Assembly (NCBI GenBank): GCA_963740675.1
Contig: CAVUFS010000005.1
Span: 1 to 64,000 of the forward strand
DNA from: CAIKMD01 sp963740675
GTDB lineage: Bacteria > Pseudomonadota > Alphaproteobacteria > ATCC43930 > CGMCC-115725
DNA: 64,000 bases
Direction: 5' to 3'
Numbering within the stretch: position 1 is the stretch's first letter; each line of letters opens with the position of its first letter. Positions 1-8,463 of this stretch are shown here, one piece after another. The translations under genes were made by a program, and so were the position numbers. The notes beneath the pieces are model-generated. The model searched no databases, was not told where the DNA came from, and saw only the letters and a program-made list of their open reading frames with translations.

Positions 1-2
1 TG

Positions 3-311
3 CGCCAGATCGGCAGCGCGCTGCTCGTGCAGTACAAGATGGTCGGGCGTGTCGAGACTGGCGAGAAGCCCGAATTGCTCTGGGATCATCCGGAGCTCGA
101 CCGCTTTTACGCGCGTCTCGCCGAAGAATACGAATTGCGCGAGCGCTCGCGAGCGCTCGATCACAAGCAGGACGTCATCCTGCGCACCAGCGAGACCTTG
201 CTCGGCTTGGCGCAGGAGCGGAGCAATCGCCGGCTCGAATGGTATGTGCTGCTGCTCATCGTGGCCGAGCTGGCCGTTGCGCTTTATTCGGTCGTCAAGG
301 GAGTGCCTTAA
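3..311 (+). CDS. RMD1/DUF155 family membrane protein, C-terminal part
   Basis: This is the 3' end of a gene that enters from the left edge, open from the first bases in the frame ending at TAA 309-311. The last ~100 residues contain the segment ILRTSETLLGLAQERSNRRLEWYV cut into a soluble helix (ending near RRLEW) and one hydrophobic transmembrane helix (about YVLLLIVAELAVALYSVV) before a short tail. That pattern of a charged helix, NRRLEWY and a terminal membrane anchor is characteristic of RMD1/YagE (DUF155) proteins, whose bacterial function is unknown. The start and most of the domain lie outside the window. It converges on the regulator gene that ends 5 bases downstream. Confidence 0.75.
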   Translation, partial: RQIGSALLVQYKMVGRVETGEKPELLWDHPELDRFYARLAEEYELRERSRALDHKQDVILRTSETLLGLAQERSNRRLEWYVLLLIVAELAVALYSVVKGVP

Positions 312-315
312 CGCA

Positions 316-1009
316 TCATTCGCGCGCCGCGCGAGCGCTTGCGGCGATGCCGGCGAGCGCGAAGGACACCAGATGCTGCGCGACGGCGTCGGCATCGTTG
401 AAGCCGAATCTTCGGAAAAGCCTGCTTGAGAAAGCGGCGATCGCCGATCAGCAGCAGGATGCACGGGCCGACGATGCTGATGCAGGCGCGCGCGACCGCG
501 GGATGATCCTCCGACAAATCCATGAGCTCGGCGACGACCGGGCGCAGAATGCGAAGCTTCGGAAAGATTTCCTTATCGCGCATCTCGCTAAAGACGCGCG
601 AGGGCGCGACGATTTCGCGGCCGATAACGCGGAACACCCAGGACGATGACGCCGGCCCGGTGATAACACGCGCCAGCATGCCCAGAATCGCTTCGAGCTG
701 GCTGCGCGCATCCGGCTCGCGCGTGACGACCGCTTGTAGATGATCGACCGAGACGACGCGGCCATGCGCCAACCGCAGCACGGCCGCGTAAAGCCCTTCG
801 ATCCCGCCGAAATAGTAGTTGATCGCCGCGACATTGGCGCCGGCGCGCGCGCAGATATCCTTGCCTGTCGCGCGGTCGAAGCCTTTTTCCGCAAAGACAT
901 TGCCGGCCGCCTCGAGAAGCGCCGCGCGCGTGCGCTGCGGTTTTTCATCGTCGAGCGGCGCGGCCTTCCTTGGTTTCGGGCGCGCGCGCAGCGCGGTGGA
1001 GGTGCTCAT
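316..1009 (-). CDS. TetR family regulator, CerR-like (frameshifted near 409)
   Basis: Transcriptional repressor of the TetR family with a CerR-type C-terminal domain. The N-terminal helix-turn-helix is clear (RAALLEAAGNVFAEKGFDRA, then ICARAGANVAAINYYFGG), and the ligand domain follows (ITGPASSSWVFRVIGREIV). ATG at 1009 is chosen over the in-frame ATG at 1045 because the family starts just before the basic PRPKPRKAAP segment. Near 409 one extra base shifts the frame: the uninterrupted frame ends in arginine-rich nonsense, while skipping one base restores GFNDADAVAQHLVSFALAGI and a stop at 316-318, the expected family C-terminus. It is divergent from the efflux operon and, as for E. coli CecR (YbiH) next to ybhGFSR, probably controls it. 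Confidence 0.85.
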
Positions 1010-1038
1010 GATGGAATAGCATATCGCGCGCCAGAAAG

Positions 1039-1096
1039 ATTTCAAATATAAATTTCAAATTTGAATTTGACTTTTCCCGCATGACGGGCGTAGCGT
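1039..1096. promoter_or_regulatory. Divergent promoter/operator between TetR regulator and efflux operon
   Basis: The 106-bp gap holds an AT-rich patch unlike its surroundings. It contains the perfect 12-bp palindrome TTCAAATTTGAA (1054-1065) and two direct copies of ATTTCAAAT (1039-1047 and 1052-1060). A possible -35 TTGACT (1067-1072) is followed 18 bases later by TAGCGT (1091-1096) just upstream of the adaptor gene. Palindromes of this size in a gap divergent to a TetR gene are usually the repressor's own operator; that assignment is inference. The -10 is weak. Confidence 0.5.
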
Positions 1097-1115
1097 CGCT
1101 GAAGGCTGGAAAAAA

Positions 1116-2141
1116 ATGAAACGCAGCATCCTCGTCGCGGCGATTGTCGCCACCATCATCGCCGCCGGCATTGGCTATTGGCTTATGCATCCGCCGAGTG
1201 CGCCGAAAGAAATCGTCGTTTACGGCAATGTCGATTTGCGGCAGGTCGATCTGCCCTTCAACGGGACGGAGCGCATCGCTGCGGAGCTCGTCCAGGAAGG
1301 CGATCGCGTGCATCAAGGCGACGTCCTCGCCCGTCTCGATACGAGCCGACTTGAGCCTCAAGTCGCGCAAGCCCAAGCGCAACTTTCGGCGCAACAGGCC
1401 GTTGTCGATCGCCTGCACAACGGCAGCCGACCGGAGGAGATCGCGCAAGCACGCGCCGCACTCAATTCTGCCAAAGCCGACGCGGAAAATGCGCGGCGGC
1501 AGGCAGCGCGATTCCGCAGCCTCATCGCCGCCTCGGGTGGCCGGGCTGCAAGCCAGCAAGATCTCGACAACACCAATGCCGCGCTCGACGTCGCCAATGC
1601 CAAAGCCGTGAGCCAGCAGAAAGCGCTCGATCTCGCCGTCGCGGGCCCGCGCAAAGAAGATGTCGCTCAGGCAGAAGCGCAATTGCGGTCGCAGCAAGCG
1701 CAATTTGCCCTGCTAAAGCAGCAATTGGCCGATGCAAATTTGATAGCGCCAGTCGATGCCGTGATCCGCTCGCGACTGATGGAGCCGGGCGAAATGGCGT
1801 CGCCGCAGAAGCCGGTCTTCTCGCTGGCGATTACCGATCCGAAATGGGTGCGTGCCTATATTTCGGAGACCGATCTCGGCAAGATCCGCTCGGGCGAGGC
1901 CGCGAGCATCGGCATCGACAGTTTCCCCAACCGGCGCTTCGAAGGCTGGATCGGCTTCATCTCACCGGTCGCAGAGTTCACGCCGAAGACGGTGCAAACC
2001 GAAGAGTTGCGTACCAGCCTCGTCTACGAGGTCCGGGTTTTCGTCAAGGACCCGAGCGATGAGCTGCGTCTCGGCATGCCCGCAACGGTGTTCCTGCCGC
2101 TGACACAAGGCAACGCGCCGGCGGGCAAGAGTGCCTCATGA
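1116..2141 (+). CDS. HlyD-family membrane fusion protein (YbhG-like)
   Basis: Periplasmic adaptor subunit of a tripartite ABC efflux pump, 341 residues. It has an N-terminal membrane anchor (about residues 5-23), a split biotinyl-lipoyl domain (AELVQEGDRVHQGDVLARLD, and later LIAPVDAVIRSRLMEPGE) enclosing a long Ala/Gln-rich alpha-hairpin coiled coil (about 80-215), then a beta-barrel segment (VRAYISETDLGKI). Length and order match E. coli YbhG. ATG 1116 is preceded by GGA. Its 3' end overlaps the next gene by 4 bases (ATGA), indicating translational coupling in the operon adaptor-ATPase-permease-permease-outer membrane factor. Substrates of YbhGFSR-type pumps are poorly defined (some antibiotics, and cations in E. 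coli). Confidence 0.88.
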   Translation: MKRSILVAAIVATIIAAGIGYWLMHPPSAPKEIVVYGNVDLRQVDLPFNGTERIAAELVQEGDRVHQGDVLARLDTSRLEPQVAQAQAQLSAQQAVVDRLHNGSRPEEIAQARAALNSAKADAENARRQAARFRSLIAASGGRAASQQDLDNTNAALDVANAKAVSQQKALDLAVAGPRKEDVAQAEAQLRSQQAQFALLKQQLADANLIAPVDAVIRSRLMEPGEMASPQKPVFSLAITDPKWVRAYISETDLGKIRSGEAASIGIDSFPNRRFEGWIGFISPVAEFTPKTVQTEELRTSLVYEVRVFVKDPSDELRLGMPATVFLPLTQGNAPAGKSAS

Positions 2142-2995
2142 ACGCCGCGAGCGACCCCGCGCCTGCCATCCATGCGCGCGATCTGCGCAAGCGCTTTCGC
2201 CGCGAGACCGGCGAGATCGTCAAAGCACTCGATAACATATCGCTCGACGTCAGACCGGGTACGCTCGCCGCGTTGGTCGGTCCCGATGGCGCCGGCAAGA
2301 CCACGCTCATCCGGCTGATCGCGGGGCTGATGCCGGCCGATGCCGGCACGCTGACCGTGCTCGGCACCGAGGTCAGTCGCGATCCGCAAGCCGTGCAAGA
2401 CCGCATCGGCTACATGCCGCAGAAATTCGGTCTCTACGAAGATTTGAGCGTGCAGGAAAATCTCGATCTCTATGCCGATCTGCACGGCATCGGCAAAGCC
2501 GAGCGCGCCCAGCGCTATCCCGAGCTCTTCGAGATGACAGCACTCGGCCCCTTCACCGCACGCCTTGCCGGTCGCTTGTCCGGCGGCATGAAGCAGAAGC
2601 TCGGCCTCGCCTGCACGCTGATCGGATCGCCGGCACTGCTGCTGCTCGATGAGCCCACGGTCGGCGTCGACCCGCTGTCACGCCGCGAATTGTGGGAAAT
2701 CATCCATAGCCTCGTCGAAAAGCAGCATCTCACGGTGCTGCTGAGCACCTCCTATCTCGATGAAGCCGAGCATTGCCACGAAGCCTTCGTGCTGCGCGAA
2801 GGAAAAGTGCTGGCGCAAGGCCCGCCCGCGAGCGTCAGCGCCCTCGCCGAGGGCCATGTCTTCCGCCTCACGCCACCGCAAGGACAAGCCGCGCGTGATC
2901 TGCAGGCGAAGCTGCTCGACGAGCCTGACACGATCGACGCCGTTCCCGAAGGCGGCCGCGTTCGGCTGGTGCTTGCGGATAACAATGGTCCCTGA
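2138..2995 (+). CDS. ybhF: ABC transporter ATP-binding protein, N-terminal half of YbhF
   Basis: First nucleotide-binding domain of a YbhF-type exporter ATPase, 285 residues. Walker A GPDGAGKTT is at about residues 48-56, followed by the Q-loop region YMPQKFGLYEDLSV, signature LSGGMKQK and Walker B LLLLDEPTVGVD. E. coli YbhF is one polypeptide of about 578 residues with two such domains; here the frame stops (TGA 2993-2995) in the linker, and the second domain continues one base out of frame from 2985. The linker residues that follow the break (GATPVAARFEDGF) match the YbhF linker, so the ancestral protein was fused. Whether the split is real or a one-base error is unresolved. Confidence 0.85.
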   Translation: MNAASDPAPAIHARDLRKRFRRETGEIVKALDNISLDVRPGTLAALVGPDGAGKTTLIRLIAGLMPADAGTLTVLGTEVSRDPQAVQDRIGYMPQKFGLYEDLSVQENLDLYADLHGIGKAERAQRYPELFEMTALGPFTARLAGRLSGGMKQKLGLACTLIGSPALLLLDEPTVGVDPLSRRELWEIIHSLVEKQHLTVLLSTSYLDEAEHCHEAFVLREGKVLAQGPPASVSALAEGHVFRLTPPQGQAARDLQAKLLDEPDTIDAVPEGGRVRLVLADNNGP

Positions 2996-3893
2996 CACTG
3001 GCGCGACGCCGGTCGCTGCGCGTTTCGAAGACGGCTTCATGACGCTGCTCAAGCGCAGCCAGCAGGCATCCACTGCTGGGGCAAGCATGAGCTTCAAACA
3101 TCGTGTCACCAGCAGCGGGGACAAGCCGGTCATCCAGGTCAAAGAGCTGTTGCGCAAATTCGGCAGCTTCACCGCTGTCGATCATGTGAGCTTCGAGGTG
3201 CGGGTCGGCGAGATTTTCGGCCTGCTCGGCCCCAACGGCGCCGGCAAGACAACGACATTCCGCATGCTATGCGGCCTACTCCCGGCAACATCGGGTACGC
3301 TCGATGTCGCGGGGTTCGATCTCCGACGCGCCCGCGCCTCGGCGCGGCAGCGCATCGGCTACGTCGCGCAGAAATTCGCGCTCTATGGCCAGCTCACGGT
3401 CACGCAAAATCTCGAATTCTTCGCCAGCGCCTATGGCCTCGAAAGCACGCACAAGCGCGAACGCGTCGCCTGGGCGCTCGACCAATTCGAGCTCCGGCCG
3501 CTGATGCAATTGCCGAGCGGCCAACTGCCCGGCGGGTACAAGCAGCGTCTCGCCATGGCGGCGGCGCTACTGCACGAGCCTGAAATCCTTTTCCTCGACG
3601 AGCCGACAAGCGGCGCCGATCCGCTCGCGCGGCGCGAATTCTGGCGGCGTATTACGGCGCTTTCGAGCCAAGGCGTGACGGTGATCGTCACGACGCATTT
3701 CATGGAAGAGGCCGAATATTGCGATCGCATCGCGATCCTCGATGGCGGCCGCATTCTGGCGCAAGGTACGCCCGCCGAGGTGCGCGGCCTCGCCCCCGCC
3801 TCGCCCGAGCACGAGCCCGATATGGAAGATGCGTTCATCGCCGTGGTCGCACAAGCGCGCGATCATGCCCGCGCCGCGGCAGGCCGGGCATGA
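2985..3893 (+). CDS. ybhF: ABC transporter ATP-binding protein, C-terminal half of YbhF
   Basis: Second nucleotide-binding domain of the YbhF-type ATPase. The frame is open from upstream, and the first usable start in the overlap is ATG 2985, which would give 302 residues and an 11-base overlap with the first half. Walker A GPNGAGKTT is at about residues 82-90 and Walker B is ILFLDEPTSGADP. The signature is degenerate (LPGGYKQR instead of LSGGQ), as in the second domain of E. coli YbhF (LPLGFKQR). There is no convincing Shine-Dalgarno before 2985, so either termination-reinitiation or a restored single frame is needed for expression. It overlaps the permease gene by ATGA at 3890-3893. Confidence 0.8.
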   Translation: MVPDTGATPVAARFEDGFMTLLKRSQQASTAGASMSFKHRVTSSGDKPVIQVKELLRKFGSFTAVDHVSFEVRVGEIFGLLGPNGAGKTTTFRMLCGLLPATSGTLDVAGFDLRRARASARQRIGYVAQKFALYGQLTVTQNLEFFASAYGLESTHKRERVAWALDQFELRPLMQLPSGQLPGGYKQRLAMAAALLHEPEILFLDEPTSGADPLARREFWRRITALSSQGVTVIVTTHFMEEAEYCDRIAILDGGRILAQGTPAEVRGLAPASPEHEPDMEDAFIAVVAQARDHARAAAGRA

Positions 3894-5023
3894 AGCAAGC
3901 GAGCCGTGGCGCCGCGCTGATCCGCATTGCCGCGCTGGTGCGTAAGGAAGCCTACCAGCTCGTGCGCGATCCGAGCAGTATTGCCATCGGCGTCATCATG
4001 CCGGTGCTGCTTATCCTGCTCTTTGGCTACGCGCTGTCGCTCGACGTGAAAAGCGTGCCTGTGGGAGTGGTGCTCGAAGACACCTCGCCCGCTGCCAGCG
4101 AGCTTGCTGCGGGCTTCCGCCTTTCGCCCTATTTCTCGGCGGAGATCATGACCTCGATGCCGCGCGCCGAAGAGCTGATGCTCGAGCGGCGTATCGACGG
4201 CATCATCCGCGTCCGCAGCGATTTCGCCCGGCGCCTATCGGGCGGCAAGGCCGATGTGCAGATCCTTGTCCACGGCAGCGACGCCAACCGCGCGCGCATC
4301 ATCGACACCTATGCGCGAGGCGCGATCAGCCAATGGGCGGAGCAGCGCGCCGCCGAGGGCCATGCGCCGGAAACCGGCGCGGTCGTCGTCGAGACGCGCA
4401 TGTGGTTCAACGAGGCCAATGACAGCCATTATTTCCTCGTGCCTGGTCTCATCGTGTTGATCATGACCTTGATCGGCGCGTTTCTCACCACGCTGGTAAT
4501 GGCGCGCGAATGGGAGCGCGGCACCTTCGAGGCGATGTTCGTTACGCCCGTCCGTACGGGCGAAATCCTCTTATCGAAGATGATCCCCTATTTCGTCCTC
4601 GGCATCGGCGGGCTGGTGCTCTGCATTCTCGCCGCGAAATTCCTGTTTCAGGTGCCGTTCCGCGGCTCGGTGCTGGTGCTGGCCGGTGTATCGACGCTCT
4701 ACCTTTTGGTATCGCTGGCGATCGGCCTGCTGGTCTCGTCGGCGACAAAGAGTCAATTCGTCTCCAGCATGGTGACGCTGATCGTCACGTTTCTGCCAGC
4801 AATGATGCTCTCCGGCTTCCTCTTCGATCTGCGCAGCATGCCGGAATTCGTCCGCTGGATTAGCTACGTGCTGCCGGCGCGTTACTACGTCGCCCTGCTG
4901 CAAACGATTTTCCTCGCCGGCGATATCTGGGGCGTGATCTGGCCGAATGCTGGCATGCTCGCGTTGATGGCGGCGGTCCTGCTCGCCGCGACCCGTGCCG
5001 TTACACGCAAAGAGCTGGCGTGA
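3890..5023 (+). CDS. ybhS: ABC-2 type permease YbhS-like
   Basis: Membrane subunit of the efflux ABC transporter, 377 residues. It has an N-terminal cytoplasmic helix (ALVRKEAYQLVRDP), a first transmembrane helix (IAIGVIMPVLLILLFGYAL), a long periplasmic domain (about residues 60-170), then five more hydrophobic helices and the ABC-2 motif MAREWERGTFEAMFVTP. The ATG at 3890 overlaps the previous stop (ATGA). The frame is open further upstream, but that part lies inside the ATPase gene. It pairs with the next gene as the YbhS/YbhR heterodimer. Confidence 0.87.
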   Translation: MKQASRGAALIRIAALVRKEAYQLVRDPSSIAIGVIMPVLLILLFGYALSLDVKSVPVGVVLEDTSPAASELAAGFRLSPYFSAEIMTSMPRAEELMLERRIDGIIRVRSDFARRLSGGKADVQILVHGSDANRARIIDTYARGAISQWAEQRAAEGHAPETGAVVVETRMWFNEANDSHYFLVPGLIVLIMTLIGAFLTTLVMAREWERGTFEAMFVTPVRTGEILLSKMIPYFVLGIGGLVLCILAAKFLFQVPFRGSVLVLAGVSTLYLLVSLAIGLLVSSATKSQFVSSMVTLIVTFLPAMMLSGFLFDLRSMPEFVRWISYVLPARYYVALLQTIFLAGDIWGVIWPNAGMLALMAAVLLAATRAVTRKELA

Positions 5024-6150
5024 GGCGCGTCATGCTTGCTTCGTTGCTCCGCATCATCGCCCTGATCCGCAAGGAGCTGCTTGCGATCCTCAGCGATCCA
5101 CGCAGCCGCGCCACCATATTCATTCCGCCGGTGCTGCAATGCCTGATCTTCGGCTACGCCGCGACCTACGACCTCAACAACGTGCCGTACGCCGTGCTCG
5201 ACCAGGATCGCAGCGCCGCCTCGCACGCGTTGCTGGCGCGGCTCGACGGATCAGGCGTTTTCGTGCGTGTCGCCAGTCTGGCCCGCGCCGCCGACATTGC
5301 GGCAGTGATCGATCACCGCGACGCGCTGCTGGTGCTGCAGATCGGCCAGAATTTCGAGCGGCAGCTCCAAGCCGGCCAAAATGCCCCGGTCCAGGTGATC
5401 GCCGATGGCCGTAATTCCAATACCGCCGGCACGGCGATCGGCTATGTCAACGCGATCGTCGCGTCTTTCAACGAGACTTGGACGAAGGCGCATGGCCAAG
5501 CCTCGCCACCGCTGCAGGTTACGAGCCGTGCCTGGTATAACCCCAATCTCGAGACGCGCTGGAACATGGTGCCGGCGCTGATTGGTACGCTTACCATGCT
5601 GCAAACCTTGCTGCTCACCGCGATGTCGGTGGCGCGCGAACGCGAGCAAGGCACCTTCGATCAGTTGCTGGTCACGCCCTTCCGCCCGGTCGAAATCATG
5701 ATCGGCAAGGCGATTCCGTCGATGATCATCGGCACGATTCAGGCGAGCTCGATACTGTTGGTCGCTCAGCTCTGGTTCCAGATTCCCTTCGAGGGCTCGT
5801 ATCTCACCCTTTTCACCGGGCTCGGCCTGTTCCTGCTCGCCGCGGTCGGTGTCGGCTTGCTGCTTTCCTCCGTTGTCACAACCATGCAGCAGGCGTTGCT
5901 TTACTCCTTCGTGCTGCTGATGCCTTTCACTCTGCTCTCCGGCCTTGCCGTACCGCTCAGCAACATGCCGCCGATCTTCCAATACCTGACCTTGGCCGAT
6001 CCGCTGCGCTTCGCCATCGACATTGCGCAACGCGTCTATCTCGAAGGCATTGGCCTCGACCGGCTCGGCCCCGATCTTTTGCCGCTCGGCATCACCGCGC
6101 TGATCACCTTGAGTGGCGCTGCGTGGATGTTCCGCCATGGAATCGAATAG
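5020..6150 (+). CDS. ybhR: ABC-2 type permease YbhR-like
   Basis: Second membrane subunit of the efflux transporter, 376 residues, homologous to its upstream neighbour. It has an N-terminal helix (LIRKELLAILSDPRSRAT), a first transmembrane segment, a periplasmic domain (about 55-170), an ABC-2 coupling motif VAREREQGTFDQLLVTPF, and terminal helices. The GTG at 5020 overlaps the preceding TGA (GTGA). An ATG 12 bases further in (5032) is an alternative start and would remove four residues. The outer-membrane factor gene follows after 16 bases. Confidence 0.87.
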   Translation: MRRVMLASLLRIIALIRKELLAILSDPRSRATIFIPPVLQCLIFGYAATYDLNNVPYAVLDQDRSAASHALLARLDGSGVFVRVASLARAADIAAVIDHRDALLVLQIGQNFERQLQAGQNAPVQVIADGRNSNTAGTAIGYVNAIVASFNETWTKAHGQASPPLQVTSRAWYNPNLETRWNMVPALIGTLTMLQTLLLTAMSVAREREQGTFDQLLVTPFRPVEIMIGKAIPSMIIGTIQASSILLVAQLWFQIPFEGSYLTLFTGLGLFLLAAVGVGLLLSSVVTTMQQALLYSFVLLMPFTLLSGLAVPLSNMPPIFQYLTLADPLRFAIDIAQRVYLEGIGLDRLGPDLLPLGITALITLSGAAWMFRHGIE

Positions 6151-6166
6151 GCCCATCGAGTAAGCC

Positions 6167-7723
6167 ATGCGTACACGACCCTCTCTCCTTTTGCTCGTGC
6201 TCTTGCTCTCCGGCTGCACGCTCGGGCCGGACTTCACGCCGGCGAAGCCGGATACGCCGGCAGGCTGGACGCAAGACGCGCTGCAGCCTGGCGCAAAAGC
6301 CGACAAGCAAAGCCGTGCCTCGACCGCGCCAATCACCGACGCATGGTGGTCAAGCTTCAGCGATCCGACCCTTACCTCGCTCATTGCGCGCGCGAGCAGC
6401 ACGAATCTCGATCTGAAGCAGGCAACGTTGCGTATCGCCGAAGCGCGGGCGCAACGCGACATCACCGGCTCCGCGCAATTCCCGACGCTCGGTGCCAATG
6501 GCAGCTATACGCGCGAGCGGATCAGCGAGCGGACGGCCTTCACATCGCTGCTCAGCAATATCGGCGCGACCCATGGCGGGCCAAGCAGCACGCCCACACC
6601 GATCGGCGGCGTCCCCAACGCCATTCCCTCGCTCACGAACCCGTTCGACCAATATCAATGGGGCTTCGACGCGTCCTGGGAGATCGATCTCTTCGGGCGC
6701 GTGCGCCGCTCGGTCGAGGCGGCGGATGCCGCAACCCAAGCCTCGATCGAGGACCGCAACGACATCCTCGTCTCGATGCAAGGCGAGGTTGCTCGCGCTT
6801 ATATCGATCTGCGTGCCGCGCAGCTTCGTCGCTCGGTGCTCGAGGACGATCTGAAAAGCCAGCAAGAGATTCTCGGTCTCACCCGCGACCGCGCCCGGTT
6901 TGGCATGGGCAATGATGTTGACGTCGCCAATGCCTCGGCACAGGTCACGAGCACCGAGGCATTGCTGCCGCAAGCGACGGCCCAGATCGGTGAGGACATC
7001 AACCAGCTCAGCCTGTTGCTGGCGCTGCCGCCGGGCGCGCTACGCGGCGAACTCGACAGCGCCAAGCCCGTGCCGCCGGTGCCGCCCGAGGTTCCGGTCG
7101 GCTTGCCGGCCGATCTCGCGCGACGCCGCCCCGATATTCGCCGCGCCGAAGCGCAACTCCACGCCGCGACGGCACAGATCGGCGTCGCGGTCGCCGATCT
7201 TTTCCCGCGGCTGACGCTCAACGCCGACGCCGGCATTCAGGCTTCGCATTTCGCCGATCTTTCGAACTGGGCCGGCCGCTTTTTCTCTCTCGGTCCCAGC
7301 CTCGATATACCGATCTTCTCGGGCGGCGCGCGGCATGCCAATGTGCAGTTGCAGGATACGAAGGCGCAGGAAGCGGCGATCGCTTACGCGGGCACTGTGC
7401 TTTCCGCACTGCATGAGGTTGAAAATGCACTCATCGCCTACGGTACCGAGCAAAGCCGACGCGCTTCGCTCGAAGCGACACGCGCGCAAAACCGTACCGC
7501 GCTGACTCTCGCGCAACAACGCTATCAAAGCGGTATCGAGAGCTTCCTTGATGTTCTCGACGCGGAACGCACGCTGCAACAAACGGAATTATCGTTGACC
7601 GACAGCACGGCGACGGTCTCGACCGATCTCGTTGCTGTCTACAAAGCGCTCGGCGGCGGCTGGCAACTTGAAACAGCAGACCAAGCCGCCGCTACGAAGC
7701 AGGGAGCCAATAACGTCAACTAG
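6167..7723 (+). CDS. Efflux outer-membrane lipoprotein, NodT/OprM family
   Basis: TolC-like channel of the outer membrane that completes the tripartite pump, 518 residues. A lipoprotein signal peptide ends in the lipobox LLSGC with Cys17. Two repeats of the outer-membrane efflux protein domain follow, recognisable by DLFGRVRRSVEAADA, LRAAQLRRSVLEDDL and, in the second half, RRPDIRRAEAQL and RYQSGIESFLDVLDAERTL. The C-terminal 25 residues are polar and probably disordered. Having the channel in the same operon as the ABC parts differs from E. coli ybhGFSR, where TolC is encoded elsewhere. Confidence 0.9.
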   Translation: MRTRPSLLLLVLLLSGCTLGPDFTPAKPDTPAGWTQDALQPGAKADKQSRASTAPITDAWWSSFSDPTLTSLIARASSTNLDLKQATLRIAEARAQRDITGSAQFPTLGANGSYTRERISERTAFTSLLSNIGATHGGPSSTPTPIGGVPNAIPSLTNPFDQYQWGFDASWEIDLFGRVRRSVEAADAATQASIEDRNDILVSMQGEVARAYIDLRAAQLRRSVLEDDLKSQQEILGLTRDRARFGMGNDVDVANASAQVTSTEALLPQATAQIGEDINQLSLLLALPPGALRGELDSAKPVPPVPPEVPVGLPADLARRRPDIRRAEAQLHAATAQIGVAVADLFPRLTLNADAGIQASHFADLSNWAGRFFSLGPSLDIPIFSGGARHANVQLQDTKAQEAAIAYAGTVLSALHEVENALIAYGTEQSRRASLEATRAQNRTALTLAQQRYQSGIESFLDVLDAERTLQQTELSLTDSTATVSTDLVAVYKALGGGWQLETADQAAATKQGANNVN

Positions 7724-7736
7724 ACGCTTCTATTAC

Positions 7737-7823
7737 CCGGATTTAATCCGGTCTCCATGACTAACGAGGGATATGCTTCAGGGGCTGGGCCTAGAACGAA
7801 GCAAGCCCGTATGCGGGCTCGCT
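7737..7823. promoter_or_regulatory. Palindrome and hairpin between efflux operon and spy-like gene
   Basis: The 121-bp gap holds an interrupted palindrome CCGGATT-T-AATCCGG (7737-7751) and a hairpin GCAAGCCCG-TATG-CGGGCTCGC with one mismatch (about 7801-7823). The second lacks a T-tract, so it could be a weak terminator of the efflux operon or a structure upstream of the spy-like gene. I see no clear promoter. Confidence 0.3.
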
Positions 7824-7844
7824 CATACCCCCTAGGAGACGTCC

Positions 7845-8414
7845 GTGAAAAAACAAATCATCCTGCCCGCCGCTCTCGCATTGGCTCTTGGTGCCACCGC
7901 TGTCGGCACCTCGGGCTACGCGCAAACGCCCGAGGCACCAAGCCAAACGACGGCGCCGACGACGCAACCCGGCACAGCGCCGCAAAACGCGCAGCATCGT
8001 GATCACAGGATGCAAGGCCAGCGCGATTTCCATCATCGCGCCGACTTCGCGGCACGCGCCGAAGCGCGTATCGCTTATGTGAAAACGGAGCTCAAAATCA
8101 CACCTGCCCAGCAAGCGGCTTTCGATCATTATGCGCAAGTGATCCGCGACAACGCGGCAGCCACGCAGAAGAGCTTCCAGGATATGCGCGGCCAGCGCGA
8201 TCAGCATAAGGACATGAGTGCAATCGATCGCGTCGAGCAGCGCGCAAAGATGGCGCAGATGCGCGACCAGCAGCAGCAGGCCTATCTCGCGGCGTTCCGT
8301 CCGCTCTATGCGAGCCTGTCGGCTGATCAGAAGAAAGTCGCCGACGATCTCGCCACGCCGCATTTCGGTCGTGGCTCCCACGACCATCACCATGGCGGTG
8401 GCCCCCGCCACTAG
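7845..8414 (+). CDS. Spy/CpxP-like periplasmic LTXXQ-motif protein
   Basis: Secreted all-helical protein of the Spy/CpxP type, 189 residues. These proteins act as periplasmic chaperones or stress sensors. A Sec signal peptide ends near TSGYAQ. A low-complexity Pro/Thr/Gln stretch follows, then two LTXXQ-like motifs: ITPAQQAAFDHY and LSADQKKVADDL. The C-terminus is His-rich (SHDHHHGGGPRH) and could bind metal, which is inference. The GTG start at 7845 is set by AGGAG seven bases upstream. It follows the efflux operon and may belong to the same envelope-stress response. Confidence 0.8.
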   Translation: MKKQIILPAALALALGATAVGTSGYAQTPEAPSQTTAPTTQPGTAPQNAQHRDHRMQGQRDFHHRADFAARAEARIAYVKTELKITPAQQAAFDHYAQVIRDNAAATQKSFQDMRGQRDQHKDMSAIDRVEQRAKMAQMRDQQQQAYLAAFRPLYASLSADQKKVADDLATPHFGRGSHDHHHGGGPRH

Positions 8415-8439
8415 TTTCGTCTGCTCAAAATGCCAGGCG

Positions 8440-8463
8440 GCGCGATATCTCAGGATATCGCGC
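8440..8463. terminator. Perfect hairpin enclosing the maeB stop codon
   Basis: GCGCGATATC and GATATCGCGC form a perfect 10-bp inverted repeat around a 4-base loop (8450-8453). The loop carries the TGA stop of the minus-strand malic enzyme gene. It lies between two convergent genes with no T-tract, so it may serve as an mRNA end stabiliser or weak bidirectional terminator. Confidence 0.45.

Noticed and set aside
5251..6498. A 415-codon minus-strand frame across ybhR and the outer-membrane factor gene
   Set aside because: Its composition is Gln/Glu/Arg-biased shadow, and the plus-strand genes show clear motifs and coupling.
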